From NCBI RefSeq assembly GCF_014192155.1, contig NZ_JACHXO010000003.1:372001-436000 (forward strand): 64,000 nt of DNA. The letters are read 5' to 3'. Source of the stretch: Roseateles terrae. Lineage in GTDB: Bacteria; Pseudomonadota; Gammaproteobacteria; Burkholderiales; Burkholderiaceae_C. Below are positions 37,407 through 46,501 of the stretch, piece by piece; positions within the stretch are counted from its first letter, which is position 1, and each line of letters starts with the position of its first letter. Position numbers and translations under genes: made by a program. The notes beneath the pieces were generated by a model. That model worked only from the letters and a program-made list of their open reading frames with translations. It had not been told where the DNA came from and searched no databases.

Positions 37407-37652
37407 CTAGGCAGGCGTGTCCCGCCCCGGCACCGGGGGCGGCTCGCCGCGGATGAAGGCCGCGCGCTCATCCTCCGTGGCCGCCCTCAGCTCGATCAGC
37501 TCCGCCCGGTTCCCATACAGCTCATCGAGCTCTTCCTGAATCAGCCCATGCGGCGGCGCCACGACCCGCAGGGCGCGTATCCAGCGGCAAGGGCGACCGT
37601 CCAGGCGGTAGTCCACCACCCAGAGCACGCACCCATCCAGTACATGAGCCAT
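37407..37652 (-). CDS. Small unknown protein (81 aa)
   Basis: 81 residues, not recognised. The composition is protein-like (many charged residues; 'IELRAATEDERAAFIRGE' forms an acidic amphipathic helix), with a hydrophobic N-terminal strand pair 'VLWVVDYRL' and a Pro-rich tail. No signal peptide and no good ribosome site. It stands alone between a repeat region and pldA. A spurious frame cannot be ruled out. Confidence 0.5.
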   Translation of the reverse strand: MAHVLDGCVLWVVDYRLDGRPCRWIRALRVVAPPHGLIQEELDELYGNRAELIELRAATEDERAAFIRGEPPPVPGRDTPA

Positions 37653-37886
37653 CGAGCCAGCCTAGCCCGAGCCGCCGCGAAGCGCCATTGGGAGGAGCCT
37701 GCGGAGACCCCGGGTTTCATGCATTCCGGCACACGCAACAGCATGTAACCAGAATAAATGCGCAGCGGCTGGCGACCTTCATGTCCTCGTCAACGGGCTG
37801 TCACCCGGGTCGGGCCGCTGGCCGGTCAGGGCGACACACCGTCCGTGCGCAGCCAAACCGAACAGGGCGTCGCGGCCCTGCCCCGC
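37653..37886. other. Intergenic stretch, nothing recognised
   Basis: Holds the upstream region of the small 37407-37652 gene and the 3' flank of pldA. No RNA gene, repeat or convincing hairpin was noticed. Confidence 0.5.
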
Positions 37887-39107
37887 TTACTTCCACTCGA
37901 CGACCGAAATGCCCAGTCCGAGCCGGGTTTCGCGGAAGTTGTAGTCGATCAGGCTTTCCCCGTAACCACTGAACAGCTGGGCATAGCCATGCAGCCCGCC
38001 GGTGATCGGGAAGGCCCACTCGAACTGCGCCGACCCGCGCGACCGGTCACCGCCCCTCAGCGAGTGGCGCAGTTGCAGCGCAAACACATGGCGGTTCCAC
38101 TTCTGGGTGATCAGCGCTTCGCCGCGGCCGATGTAGTCCTGAATGTTCGGGTTGTCGTCTCCGGCGGCAGATTCCTTGATCCGCATCCAGGGCCGCAGCG
38201 CCACGGTGGTGTCATTGCGCTCCAGGCTCAATTCCCCGATCACCCGGTTCCAGCTGCGCGACAGCGGCTGCGCCCGGCCGTTGGACTGGTGGTTCAGGCT
38301 GACGCTGGCCATCCGGGCAGTCCAGCCGAAAGGCAGCGCCACGCCCATGCCGTGGGTCAGGATGATTTCGGGCTCGTAGTTGGTCTCACGGAAGGGTCGG
38401 GAGATCTTGCCGTTGTAGACCTGCCAGCGGGACGACTGGGTGTAGCCGCCCCAGACCGCGAGCGTGCCGTGGTCGTTCAGGCTCCAGAGCTTGGACTTCA
38501 GGCTGACCTGGAACTTGGCTTCGTTCTTGTCCAGGTTCAGCGCCTCCACCACGCTGTTGTCCGGCGATGCGGAGTTGCGTGGGGCCTGGTTGGCGCGAGA
38601 GGTCCAGGACACCGGCAGCAAATAGACCGGCTTGTAAGGACGCGGGATGAAGGCCGGCAACTGGTCGCTGCAGGACAGTTCCCAGCGCTCGGCCAGGGTA
38701 GAGCCGAGATAGTCGCGGGCGCTGCCGGGCGAGCCGGCGGGTTTGGCGCAGGGATCGCGGGTGTCGTTGGCCGCAGGCAGGTTGCTCGTGGCCGCCGGGA
38801 CCACGGCGATGTCGTTGGTGGCCACGCCGCCAAGGGTCGGCGGCGCGGTGACCGGCTCGGGCAGGCGGCGTCCGTGGGCACGGTCATAACAGGCCAACCG
38901 GTCGCGAGCATCCGGGATGCGGGTGCAGGCGTCGGCGGACAGGGGCGGATCGGCGGCGGTGGCTGGGTCGGCGGTGGCGGTCACCGGCGCATCAGCACCG
39001 GCGGCAGGCGTCACGCCTTGCGCCAGACATGGCCCCATCCCGACCGTACCGATCAGGCCTCCCATTGCAATCACGGCGCCAAGGCCGGTCGGACACAAGT
39101 GTTTCAC
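37887..39107 (-). CDS. pldA: Outer-membrane phospholipase A (OMPLA)
   Basis: 406 residues with an N-terminal signal (~1-30, ending CLAQ). A ~120-residue Ala/Pro/Asp-rich periplasmic region follows, with a 'DACTRIPDARDRLACYDRAH' Cys pair. The OMPLA barrel comes next, with alternating strands and the catalytic motif 'SLNHQSNGR' (H273, S275, second Asn of the triad nearby). It hydrolyses phospholipids that reach the outer leaflet and is active as a Ca2+-dependent dimer. The barrel ends in 'VVEWK' rather than the usual terminal Phe/Trp. Confidence 0.92.
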   Translation of the reverse strand: MKHLCPTGLGAVIAMGGLIGTVGMGPCLAQGVTPAAGADAPVTATADPATAADPPLSADACTRIPDARDRLACYDRAHGRRLPEPVTAPPTLGGVATNDIAVVPAATSNLPAANDTRDPCAKPAGSPGSARDYLGSTLAERWELSCSDQLPAFIPRPYKPVYLLPVSWTSRANQAPRNSASPDNSVVEALNLDKNEAKFQVSLKSKLWSLNDHGTLAVWGGYTQSSRWQVYNGKISRPFRETNYEPEIILTHGMGVALPFGWTARMASVSLNHQSNGRAQPLSRSWNRVIGELSLERNDTTVALRPWMRIKESAAGDDNPNIQDYIGRGEALITQKWNRHVFALQLRHSLRGGDRSRGSAQFEWAFPITGGLHGYAQLFSGYGESLIDYNFRETRLGLGISVVEWK

Positions 39108-39146
39108 TGAAAACTCCCATCAAGGCCGCGCCTTACGGCAAACGGA

Positions 39147-40385
39147 ATGCCCGGGTGGGCGGAGATCGGACAGCGGGAGATGAGCCTGCGCTTCCATAGA
39201 ATCCGCCGCATGGCCCCTTGCCGCTCGAAGCCTTCCCTGTCCAACAGCCTGCCGGGCGAGGTGGGTCCAGGGGTGCCCCGTTCCCGGCCGTTGACCCGGA
39301 TGCTGGGCCTGCTGGCGCTGGCCGCCGGGCTGCTGTCGGGGTGCGCCAGCCCTGTCGGAGAACCGTCGCCGACCGATGCGCGTACGGGGGCATACGGCTC
39401 TTCCGGCCCGTCTGGCCCAACGGCCGCCCCATCCGCCTCATCCGTTCCGGCGGCCCCGCCCGCTGCCGCCGTCGTCCTGAGCTGGAGCCCGGTGGATGGC
39501 GCCACCGGATTGCTTTACGCCAGGGACGCCGCCACGAAGGGGCAGGTATTGCACTGGCTGCGCCTGGATCTGCAGGACCCGACCCTGGCGCTTCGCCTCA
39601 CCCCGCCGCGTGACAGAGGCCGTCCGCTGGACCAGTTCGAAGGGGCGACGCAAGCACTGGCGGCGGTCAACGCCTCGTTTTTCACCAGCCGCTTCGAGCC
39701 GCGGGGCTGGACTTTGTCTGCGGGAGAAGCCTGGACCTCCATCCTGGCGGCGGACGACAGCCCGTGGCTCCACTGCGATACCCGCCAGCATTGCGACATG
39801 CAGCTGACGCCGCCCGTTCCCGCACCCCCGCCGGGTGGCCTAGCGGTGGCTGGGACGCCCTGGCTCATCCGCGACGGCTCGCCGCGGCAGGCGTCCGATG
39901 ACAACAGCTGCAACTTCTGCAAGGTCCGCCATCCGCGGACGGCGATCGGACTGGATGCGTCGCGACGTTTCCTCACCGTCGTCGTGGTGGAAGGTCGGCA
40001 GCCCGGCGCGGTCGGCATGACACTGGCGGAACTCGCGCAGCATCTGCGGTCGCAAGGGGTGGCGCAGGCCTTGAACCTGGATGGCGGCGGCAGCACGGCG
40101 CTGCTGCTGCAGGGCCGGCTGGTCACCGGCCGGCCGTTCAATGAGCCAGGCCTTCGACCGCTGGCCAACGCGCTGATGGTGAGCCGGGCGGCTGGAGCCG
40201 CTGCACCGCGGCATGGCAAGGACGGTTCTGCGTCGGGCGCGGACCTGTCGTCGCGGACCGAGCGGCCGCCTTCCTCGGCTTCGGCATCAACTTCTGCGTC
40301 GGAACCAAGCGCTCGCGGTAGCGTCCCCCCACGACCTCTCCTCCTGAACCTTCAGATGTCCGCTTCCACGCCCCCACAGCCATGA
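39147..40385 (+). CDS. Phosphodiester glycosidase (NAGPA domain) lipoprotein
   Basis: Up to 412 residues. Several in-frame ATGs (39147, 39180, 39210, 39300) precede a lipobox 'AGLLSGC', so it is an exported lipoprotein whichever start is used. After a Ser/Pro-rich linker comes a PF09992 domain: 'LAAVNASFF', 'RHPRTAIGLDASRR' and the family hallmark 'ALNLDGGGSTAL'. The family removes GlcNAc-1-phosphodiester caps and acts on exopolysaccharide or wall glycans. It is coupled by ATGA to the YkuD-like lipoprotein gene and opens the long rightward cell-wall block. Confidence 0.82.
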   Translation: MPGWAEIGQREMSLRFHRIRRMAPCRSKPSLSNSLPGEVGPGVPRSRPLTRMLGLLALAAGLLSGCASPVGEPSPTDARTGAYGSSGPSGPTAAPSASSVPAAPPAAAVVLSWSPVDGATGLLYARDAATKGQVLHWLRLDLQDPTLALRLTPPRDRGRPLDQFEGATQALAAVNASFFTSRFEPRGWTLSAGEAWTSILAADDSPWLHCDTRQHCDMQLTPPVPAPPPGGLAVAGTPWLIRDGSPRQASDDNSCNFCKVRHPRTAIGLDASRRFLTVVVVEGRQPGAVGMTLAELAQHLRSQGVAQALNLDGGGSTALLLQGRLVTGRPFNEPGLRPLANALMVSRAAGAAAPRHGKDGSASGADLSSRTERPPSSASASTSASEPSARGSVPPRPLLLNLQMSASTPPQP

Positions 40386-41896
40386 TCCCTGCCCTGCCCA
40401 GCCTGCCCATGCTCTCGCTGCCCCGGTGGGCGCAACCGCTGCTGAACCCGTCGTCCACCTGGCCGCAAGCGCCCACCGCGCAGCGTCACCGCGCATTGCG
40501 GCAGCCGGCGTTGCTGCGCGGTGCGACCCCTCGCGCCCTTCGCTGGGCACCGCTGCTCGCCGCGGCGCTGCTGGCCGCCTGCGCCACCAAAACGCCGCTT
40601 CCCGCCCAGCAACCGCCGGGCGGGCGGCCTACCGCCCCCACCAACGACTTCAGCCCCGCCGCCCTGCAGGCGCTCCGCCCCGCGCAATTCCGCTCGACCT
40701 TGGGCAGCGCGGCCCAGGTGCGTGAGCGGCTGGAACTCGACCGCTCGCGCATTCGCGGTGCCTCGTCCGCTGCCCGCAGCGCCCCGCAGGACACCGCAGC
40801 GCTGCGGGAACTGGCCGAAGCGCTGCGCCTCGTCGCCCACTACAACCTGGAACAGGACACCGCCCGCCCTGCCCTGCTCGCCGCGCTGCCGGGCCTCGAC
40901 CGTCAGCCGGTGGAGGTGCAGCGGCCCCTGCTGACCGCGGCGTATACGCTCTATCCGCAAGATGCCGCTCCGCTGCTGCGCGACCTGCTGCCCCGCCTGA
41001 CGACGCCGCGTGAATTCGCGATCGCCGCCTACACGCTGCTGCGCAGCCGCCAGCCGTCCGACCTGGCGCTGGTCCGCTCGCAGGTGATGCAACGCGAAAC
41101 GTCGGAGCCGCGGATGCAGGCGCTGGTCCAGGCTCTCCTTATGGCCGAAGGCCTGCCTCAGGCTGCCCGTCCGCCGCTGGCCGACCTGCTGGCGGTCCGC
41201 CCCGGCTTCCCGGTGGTGTTCAGCTTCCAGCGTCCAGGGCGCCAGCAGATGGGGTTGGCGCTGGTCCGGCAGGCCGACGGCCGCTTCGTGCGCCGCGGCG
41301 ACGGCGGTCTGGTCAACATCGCGCAGCTGGCGCTATCCAGCAGCGGCCTTCCGGGCACCCTCACCCTGGGCAATACGCCGCAAGGCCTGTTCGCCATTCA
41401 GGGCGCGGGCCGTGCGGCGACCAATCCGTGGATCGGCCCGACCCCGTATCTGCATTCCAAGGTGCCGGTGGAAGCCAGCGTGGCCGACTTCGAGCAGCGG
41501 CCGGCAGGAAGCACCGAGCCGGGCTGGTCGATCGACCGGTATCGCGCCCTGCTGCCCGCCACCTGGCGGGACTACGCGCCGATGCAGGAAGCCTGGCTGG
41601 CCGGTCTGGCCGGCCGGGACGAGATGCTGATGCACGGCAGCACCATCGATCCGCGCTACTACCTGGGCAACAGCTTCTTCCCCGGCACGCCCTCGGACGG
41701 CTGCATGGTGGCCATGGAATACTGGGATGGCAGCGGCACGATGGTCCACAGCGATCAGCTCGCACTGCTGCAGGCCTTCACCAAGGACGGGCGGGATCGC
41801 GGTTATCTCGTCCTCGTGGAACTGGATGCGTCGCCCCGCCCGGTGAGTCTGGCGGAGGTGATCGACGCGGTGGTGCAGGCCGAGAGCCGCCTGTAA
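40382..41896 (+). CDS. Lipoprotein with L,D-transpeptidase-like C-terminal motif
   Basis: 504 residues; start overlaps the previous stop. The lipobox 'LLAACAT' lies unusually far in (~residue 60) after a Pro/Arg-rich head; a later start would shorten it. The middle (~100-260) is helical and repeat-like. The C-terminal ~130 residues contain 'MHGSTIDPRYYLG' then 'GTPSDGCMVAME', which resembles the H-(x)n-S/T-x-G-C active site of YkuD L,D-transpeptidases, although SDGC replaces the usual S/T-HGC. A wall-modifying cysteine enzyme is suggested, not proven. Confidence 0.6.
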   Translation: MIPALPSLPMLSLPRWAQPLLNPSSTWPQAPTAQRHRALRQPALLRGATPRALRWAPLLAAALLAACATKTPLPAQQPPGGRPTAPTNDFSPAALQALRPAQFRSTLGSAAQVRERLELDRSRIRGASSAARSAPQDTAALRELAEALRLVAHYNLEQDTARPALLAALPGLDRQPVEVQRPLLTAAYTLYPQDAAPLLRDLLPRLTTPREFAIAAYTLLRSRQPSDLALVRSQVMQRETSEPRMQALVQALLMAEGLPQAARPPLADLLAVRPGFPVVFSFQRPGRQQMGLALVRQADGRFVRRGDGGLVNIAQLALSSSGLPGTLTLGNTPQGLFAIQGAGRAATNPWIGPTPYLHSKVPVEASVADFEQRPAGSTEPGWSIDRYRALLPATWRDYAPMQEAWLAGLAGRDEMLMHGSTIDPRYYLGNSFFPGTPSDGCMVAMEYWDGSGTMVHSDQLALLQAFTKDGRDRGYLVLVELDASPRPVSLAEVIDAVVQAESRL

Positions 41897-41919
41897 CCGG
41901 GACGGATAGCCGCCGGTTA
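41894..41919 (+). terminator. Hairpin at the YkuD-like gene stop
   Basis: TAACCGG (including the TAA stop) and CCGGTTA form a 7-bp stem with a 12-nt loop. No T-run; a weak terminator or mRNA-end structure. Confidence 0.35.
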
Positions 41920-41980
41920 TGAGCCCAGCGGCGCCCTGTATTGGCTGATGCGGGGAAGCGGGACTAGAGTGGGCCTCGCC

Positions 41981-42874
41981 ATGCTCAACATCCTCAACAC
42001 CGAGACCCCCAGCCAACGGCATCCGGATCTGGATCTGTACGACAGCACCCGGCTGGTCGCCGCCCTGGTGGAGGATCAGCAAGCCGCCCTGGACGCCCTG
42101 CGGGCCGCAGCGCCCGCTCTGGCGGCAGCGGTGGAGGCGGCGGTGCCGCGCATCAGCGCCGGCGGACGCCTGCTTTATGCGGGGGCCGGTACCTCCGGGC
42201 GGCTGGGTGTGCTGGACAGTGTGGAACTGACACCCACGTTTTCCTGGCCGGGCGAGCGGGCCGTGGCCCTGATGGCGGGCGGGCCGTCGGCGATGTTTGT
42301 GGCCGTCGAAGGCGCGGAGGATGACGAGGCGCAGGGCCGGCGGGATGTGGAAGCCGTGGCGCCAACCGGCCAAGACGTGCTGCTCGGCATCGCGGCCTCG
42401 GGCCAGACCCCCTACGTGCTGGGCGCGCTGGCCGCCGGTCGTGCGGCTGGATGTCTGTGCGTGGGGCTGGCCAACAACCCCGGCACGGCGGTGCTGGCTG
42501 CCAGCGACCATCCCATTTTGCTGGACACCGGCGCCGAGCTGATTTCCGGGAGCACACGGCTGAAGGCCGGCACCGCGCAGAAGATGGCGCTCAATGCGTT
42601 CTCCAGCGCGCTGATGGTCCGCTTGAACAAGGTCTACGGCAACCTGATGGTGGACATGAAGGCCACCAACGCCAAGCTGGTGCGACGCGCCGTGGCGCTG
42701 ACGATGCGGGCGGCCGGCGTGGATGAAGCCAGCGCGCGGCGGGCGTTGCAAGCCTGTGACTTCAGCGTGAAAACCGCGGTGGTGATGTTGCTGAAACAGC
42801 TGCCGGCGGATGAGGCGCTGCGGCTGCTGGAGGACCACTCGGGCAGCGTTCGGTTGGCACTGGCGCGGCACTGA
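41981..42874 (+). CDS. murQ: N-acetylmuramic acid 6-phosphate etherase
   Basis: 297 residues from the ATG at 41981. SIS-fold enzyme with 'LLYAGAGTSGRLGVLDSVE', 'GIAASGQTPYVLGAL', 'GTELISGSTRLKAGTAQK'-type and 'MVDMKATNAKL' signatures of MurQ. It cleaves the D-lactyl ether of MurNAc-6-P to GlcNAc-6-P in the cytoplasm during wall recycling. It precedes ampG by 92 bp on the same strand; the sugar kinase that could feed it is encoded 6 kb downstream. Confidence 0.95.
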   Translation: MLNILNTETPSQRHPDLDLYDSTRLVAALVEDQQAALDALRAAAPALAAAVEAAVPRISAGGRLLYAGAGTSGRLGVLDSVELTPTFSWPGERAVALMAGGPSAMFVAVEGAEDDEAQGRRDVEAVAPTGQDVLLGIAASGQTPYVLGALAAGRAAGCLCVGLANNPGTAVLAASDHPILLDTGAELISGSTRLKAGTAQKMALNAFSSALMVRLNKVYGNLMVDMKATNAKLVRRAVALTMRAAGVDEASARRALQACDFSVKTAVVMLLKQLPADEALRLLEDHSGSVRLALARH

Positions 42875-42966
42875 GTGCGATGGCCGGTGCGGGCGGGAGG
42901 GCTGTCGGACGATGTGCGCCCTCGCAGCGGTGCGACACTGCACCCACATTGGCACCGTCAACCCCC

Positions 42967-44298
42967 GTGACTGCTCACAAGCCCGCCTCCCCGCCCGCCG
43001 GTTCACTGGCCGCTGGTTCATCGCCCGCCGCTTCCCTGTCGTCCCCCTGGGGCTGGGTGCCCTCGCTCTACTTCCTGCAGGGCGTCCCCTACATGGTGGT
43101 GATGATGCTCTCCACCGTGATCTACAAGAACATGTCGGTCTCCAACACCGACGTGGCGCTCTACACCAGTGGTCTCTACCTGCCCTGGGTGATCAAGCCG
43201 CTGTGGTCGCCGCTGGTGGAGATGTTCGGCACCAAACGCCTGTGGACGGTGGTGCTGCAGCTCGGCATGGGCGCCGCGCTGGCGGCGGTGGCGCTGACGC
43301 TGCCGATGAATCATTTCTTCCAGCTCTCGCTGGCCATGTTCTGGCTGATGGCCTTTGCGTCGGCCTCGCATGACATCGCCGCCGACGGCTTTTACATGCT
43401 GGGCCTGTCGCAGCATCAGCAGGCCGCTTTTGTGGGCGTGCGCTCCACCTTCTATCGGCTGGCCAGCATCGCCTGCAATGGCGGCATGGTGTGGCTGGCC
43501 GGGGAGCTTCATGAAGAGGGGCAGGACTGGGCGCAGGCCTGGCGGATGGTGCTCGCCACGGCGGCCGCCGTGTTCATCGGCCTGGCGGCGTATCACGCGT
43601 GGCGCCTGCCGCGTCCGGCGCAGGACGTGCGACCCGCCCCGGCCGACCGACAAGGCGGGATGTTCCTCACCATCTTCGCCGGGTTCTTCCGCAAGCCCGG
43701 GCTGGCGGTGATCATCGGTTTCCTGCTGCTCTACCGCTTTCCCGAAGCCCAGTTGCTCAAGCTGGCCGCCCCCTTCCTGCTGGATCCGATCGACAAGGGC
43801 GGCCTCGGGCTGGACAACAAGGCAGTCGGTCTGGCGTATGGCACCGTCGGCTTGCTGGCGCTGACGCTGGGCGGGCTGCTGGGCGGCTGGATCATCTCCA
43901 AGGTGGGCCTCAAGCGGGCGCTCTGGCCGCTGGTGATGGCGATGCATCTGCCCAATCTGGTGTTCGTGGCCATGGCCTGGAGCCATCCGGGGTCGCTATG
44001 GATCATCAGCGGCGCGCTCGCCGTGGAGCAGTTCGGTTATGGCCTGGGCTTCACCGCCTACCTGATGTTCATGATCCATGTGGCGGACGGGCCTCACAAG
44101 ACCGCCCACTATGCGCTGTGCACCGGCTTCATGGCGCTGGGCATGATGTTGCCCGGCATGTGGAGCGGCTGGCTGCAGTCCCAGCTGGGCTATCTGCATT
44201 TCTTCCTCTGGGTGCTGGTGGCGGCGGTGCCGTCCCTGGTGATGACTGCGCTGATCCGGGTGCCGGATGACTTCGGGAAGAAACAGCCTGAGGCCTGA
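42967..44298 (+). CDS. ampG: AmpG-type muropeptide permease (MFS)
   Basis: 443 residues from a GTG at 42967 (a start at 42880 is also open; no ribosome site decides). Twelve-plus transmembrane segments. 'LYFLQGVPYMVVMMLSTVIYKNM' and 'FASASHDIAADGFYM' are typical of AmpG, which imports GlcNAc-anhydroMurNAc and its peptides from periplasm to cytoplasm. Position after murQ and before a glycan hydrolase supports a recycling role. Confidence 0.88.
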   Translation: MTAHKPASPPAGSLAAGSSPAASLSSPWGWVPSLYFLQGVPYMVVMMLSTVIYKNMSVSNTDVALYTSGLYLPWVIKPLWSPLVEMFGTKRLWTVVLQLGMGAALAAVALTLPMNHFFQLSLAMFWLMAFASASHDIAADGFYMLGLSQHQQAAFVGVRSTFYRLASIACNGGMVWLAGELHEEGQDWAQAWRMVLATAAAVFIGLAAYHAWRLPRPAQDVRPAPADRQGGMFLTIFAGFFRKPGLAVIIGFLLLYRFPEAQLLKLAAPFLLDPIDKGGLGLDNKAVGLAYGTVGLLALTLGGLLGGWIISKVGLKRALWPLVMAMHLPNLVFVAMAWSHPGSLWIISGALAVEQFGYGLGFTAYLMFMIHVADGPHKTAHYALCTGFMALGMMLPGMWSGWLQSQLGYLHFFLWVLVAAVPSLVMTALIRVPDDFGKKQPEA

Positions 44299-44363
44299 TT
44301 CGGCAGGACCTGCCCTCAGGCGCGGTATCGTGCGGACTTCCCGCAACGAGGACTCCTGAACCG

Positions 44364-45908
44364 ATGCAACGGCGACACCTGCTTCATGCGGCCCTGGGCT
44401 GGCCGGCGCTGAGCGCCGGTGCAGGGACGGGTCTGCTGCTGGGGGGGTGCGCCGCCCGTCCTCAACCGGGCCGTCCGGTGCCGCCGACGAGCGAACCCGT
44501 GGACGGCCCACCCGCGGCGCCGCGAGAGTTCCGCGGCGTATGGATCGCAACCGTCGCCAACATCGACTGGCCGAGCAAACGCGGCCTGCCGGCCGCGCAG
44601 CAGCAGGCGGAGATCCGACAGCTGCTGGACACCGCGGTGGACCTGCGCCTGAATGCGGTCGTGCTGCAGGTGCGCACCAGTGCGGACGCCCTCTACGCTT
44701 CGACCCTCGAGCCATGGAGCGAATACCTCACCGGGGTGCAGGGCCAGTCGCCGGGCTACGACCCGCTGGCGGTGTGGCTGGATGAAGCGCACGCCCGGGG
44801 CCTGGAGCTGCACGCCTGGATCAATCCCTACCGCGCCCGGCAAAGCGGAGGGCGCTCGGCCCCGGCCACCTCACATGTCAGCCGCAGCCATCCGGAATGG
44901 GTGCGGAGTTACGGGGATCAGCTGTGGATCGACCCAGGCGAGCCGGCCGCCGCCGAGCACACGCTGGCGGTCTGCCGGGATCTGCTGAGCCGCTATGCGG
45001 TGGACGGTCTGCACATCGACGATTACTTCTACCCCTATCCGGTACAGGATGCGGCCAAGCAGGAAGTGGATTTTCCGGATGAGCCCAGCTGGTCGCGTTA
45101 CCTGTCGCAGGGCGGGCGGCTGACCCGGGCCGACTGGCGGCGTGACAACGTGGACCGGCTCGTGCAGCGGCTGCACGCCCTGGTGCGCGAGCTCCGTCCG
45201 GCGGCACGGGTGGGCATCAGTCCGTTCGGTCTGCCGCGGCCCGACCTCCGTCCGGCCGGCATCGAAGGCTTTTCCCAGTACGACAAGCTGTATGCCGACG
45301 TCGAACTCTGGATGGCGCGGGGCTGGCTCGACTACCTGGCGCCGCAGCTCTACTGGCCCCGGGCGCAGAAGCCCCAGGCCTTCGAACCGCTGCTGCGGGC
45401 CTGGCAAGGTCTCAATCCCCAGCAGCGGCACATCTGGCCGGGACTGTTCACCAGCCGCGCGGTCACCGACGCGGCCGGGTGGACGCCGGAGGAAATTGCT
45501 GCGCAGATCGAGATCTGTCGGACGGCTCCCGTCTCCGGCGGCCATGTTCACTTCAGCATGGTGCCGCTGGCGCAGAACCGCCGCGGCCTGACGCAGCAGC
45601 TGCGCCAGGGCGTCTATGCCCAAGCTGCGCTGCCGCCAGCGACGCCGTGGCTCCAGGCTCCACCTTGCGGACCGGTGCAACTGCTGCGCCTCGCCGAGGG
45701 TCAGCTTCAGCTGGTGACCCAGGATGGCGCACCTGCCCGGGTGTTCGCCCTATGGCGACGCGCCACGCACCGCGGCGAAGCGAGCTGGCGGCTGGACGTG
45801 GTGCCCCCCCATGGCCGGGTCCCGGCAGCCGAGACCGGGGAAACCCTCGTCGCCCTGGCACTCAATGCGACCAACACGGAAGGCCCTGCCGCCACCTTCG
45901 TGGTCTGA
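44364..45908 (+). CDS. DigH-like GHL10 glycosyl hydrolase lipoprotein
   Basis: 514 residues. The signal peptide ends in lipobox 'LLLGGCAA', then a short Pro-rich linker. The TIM-barrel GHL10/DUF187 domain starts 'EFRGVWIATVANIDWPS' and contains 'HAWINPYRAR', 'VDGLHIDDYFYP' (acid residues at the barrel end) and 'YLAPQLYWP'. A C-terminal domain follows. E. coli DigH of this family cleaves glycan strands stripped of peptides, so AmiD-type amidases would create its substrate, and an AmiD-like gene lies downstream. It starts 65 bp after ampG. Confidence 0.87.
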   Translation: MQRRHLLHAALGWPALSAGAGTGLLLGGCAARPQPGRPVPPTSEPVDGPPAAPREFRGVWIATVANIDWPSKRGLPAAQQQAEIRQLLDTAVDLRLNAVVLQVRTSADALYASTLEPWSEYLTGVQGQSPGYDPLAVWLDEAHARGLELHAWINPYRARQSGGRSAPATSHVSRSHPEWVRSYGDQLWIDPGEPAAAEHTLAVCRDLLSRYAVDGLHIDDYFYPYPVQDAAKQEVDFPDEPSWSRYLSQGGRLTRADWRRDNVDRLVQRLHALVRELRPAARVGISPFGLPRPDLRPAGIEGFSQYDKLYADVELWMARGWLDYLAPQLYWPRAQKPQAFEPLLRAWQGLNPQQRHIWPGLFTSRAVTDAAGWTPEEIAAQIEICRTAPVSGGHVHFSMVPLAQNRRGLTQQLRQGVYAQAALPPATPWLQAPPCGPVQLLRLAEGQLQLVTQDGAPARVFALWRRATHRGEASWRLDVVPPHGRVPAAETGETLVALALNATNTEGPAATFVV

Positions 45909-46142
45909 GCGGCTGTAACCGCGCTGAAATCTGTCGATTCCGCGCAACGTCGCAGTGTCTCTAGGGGCGATCCTCAACCCCCGAGAAAACCCTGTTGAAA
46001 GGCGATTTCCAGCGCCCGGGATGCCAATGGTCATGGGGTCTGGCGGCGCTTGTGGCGCTGCGCCATCACCCCCCGAATCCTGTCATTTCTTGTCACAAAC
46101 CTTCAACATCCCGCCGTGAGACTCGCGTCCGTGAATCCGGGT

Positions 46143-46171
46143 GGGGGACTTTCGGTGAGCCGAAAACCCCC
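46143..46171. other. Stable inverted repeat in the TonB receptor leader
   Basis: GGGGG-AC-TTTCGG, loop TGAG, CCGAAA-A-CCCCC: an 11-bp interrupted stem. No T-run on either strand. Could be a factor-dependent terminator after the DigH-like gene or a leader structure. Confidence 0.5.
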
Positions 46172-46260
46172 GCTGGCACAAAGTCGGCAGGACAGGAGCA
46201 AACCCTAGTGCGGCGGTGTTGGTCGCATTGCTGGGCTGTGACTCGACTGGTAGGCTTTTT

Positions 46261-46291
46261 GCTTGAGATCAAGCTGGGGTCGAGTTTCGAC
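46261..46291. promoter_or_regulatory. Two short palindromes, possible operator
   Basis: GCTTGA-GA-TCAAGC (46261-46274) and GTCGA-GTT-TCGAC (46279-46291), 4 bp apart, about 210-240 bp before the receptor start. Such clustered dyads are typical repressor sites but no known regulator motif is recognised. Confidence 0.35.
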
Positions 46292-46501
46292 TTCGCACAC
46301 AAGTAGAGGGTGGCTGGTTGATAGAGACCGGCGGTCGGGATTTTTCGGGCCGCAAGAACAGATGCAAAACGTTTGCGAGGTGGTTGGCCACCCCGGTTTT
46401 GCGCCAAAGGTCCGGAAGGGGCGAGGGATGCCTTCCATTGCAGCCGCGGATTCGGTGGTTTTCGTTTTCAAAAAATCGGTTCGTCGCACAGGAGCGCAAG
46501 A

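Larger units (their letters stand above)
45909..46501. other. 593-bp leader region before the TonB receptor
   Basis: No supported gene. Contains a strong hairpin (46143-46171), two short palindromes (46261-46291) and an AT-richer stretch just before the receptor's ribosome site (CAGGAG). It does not show the conserved elements of a cobalamin or other riboswitch that I can recognise. Confidence 0.6.

Noticed and set aside
45909-46501. Cobalamin riboswitch before the TonB receptor
   Set aside because: No B12-box-like conserved stretch could be found on either strand.
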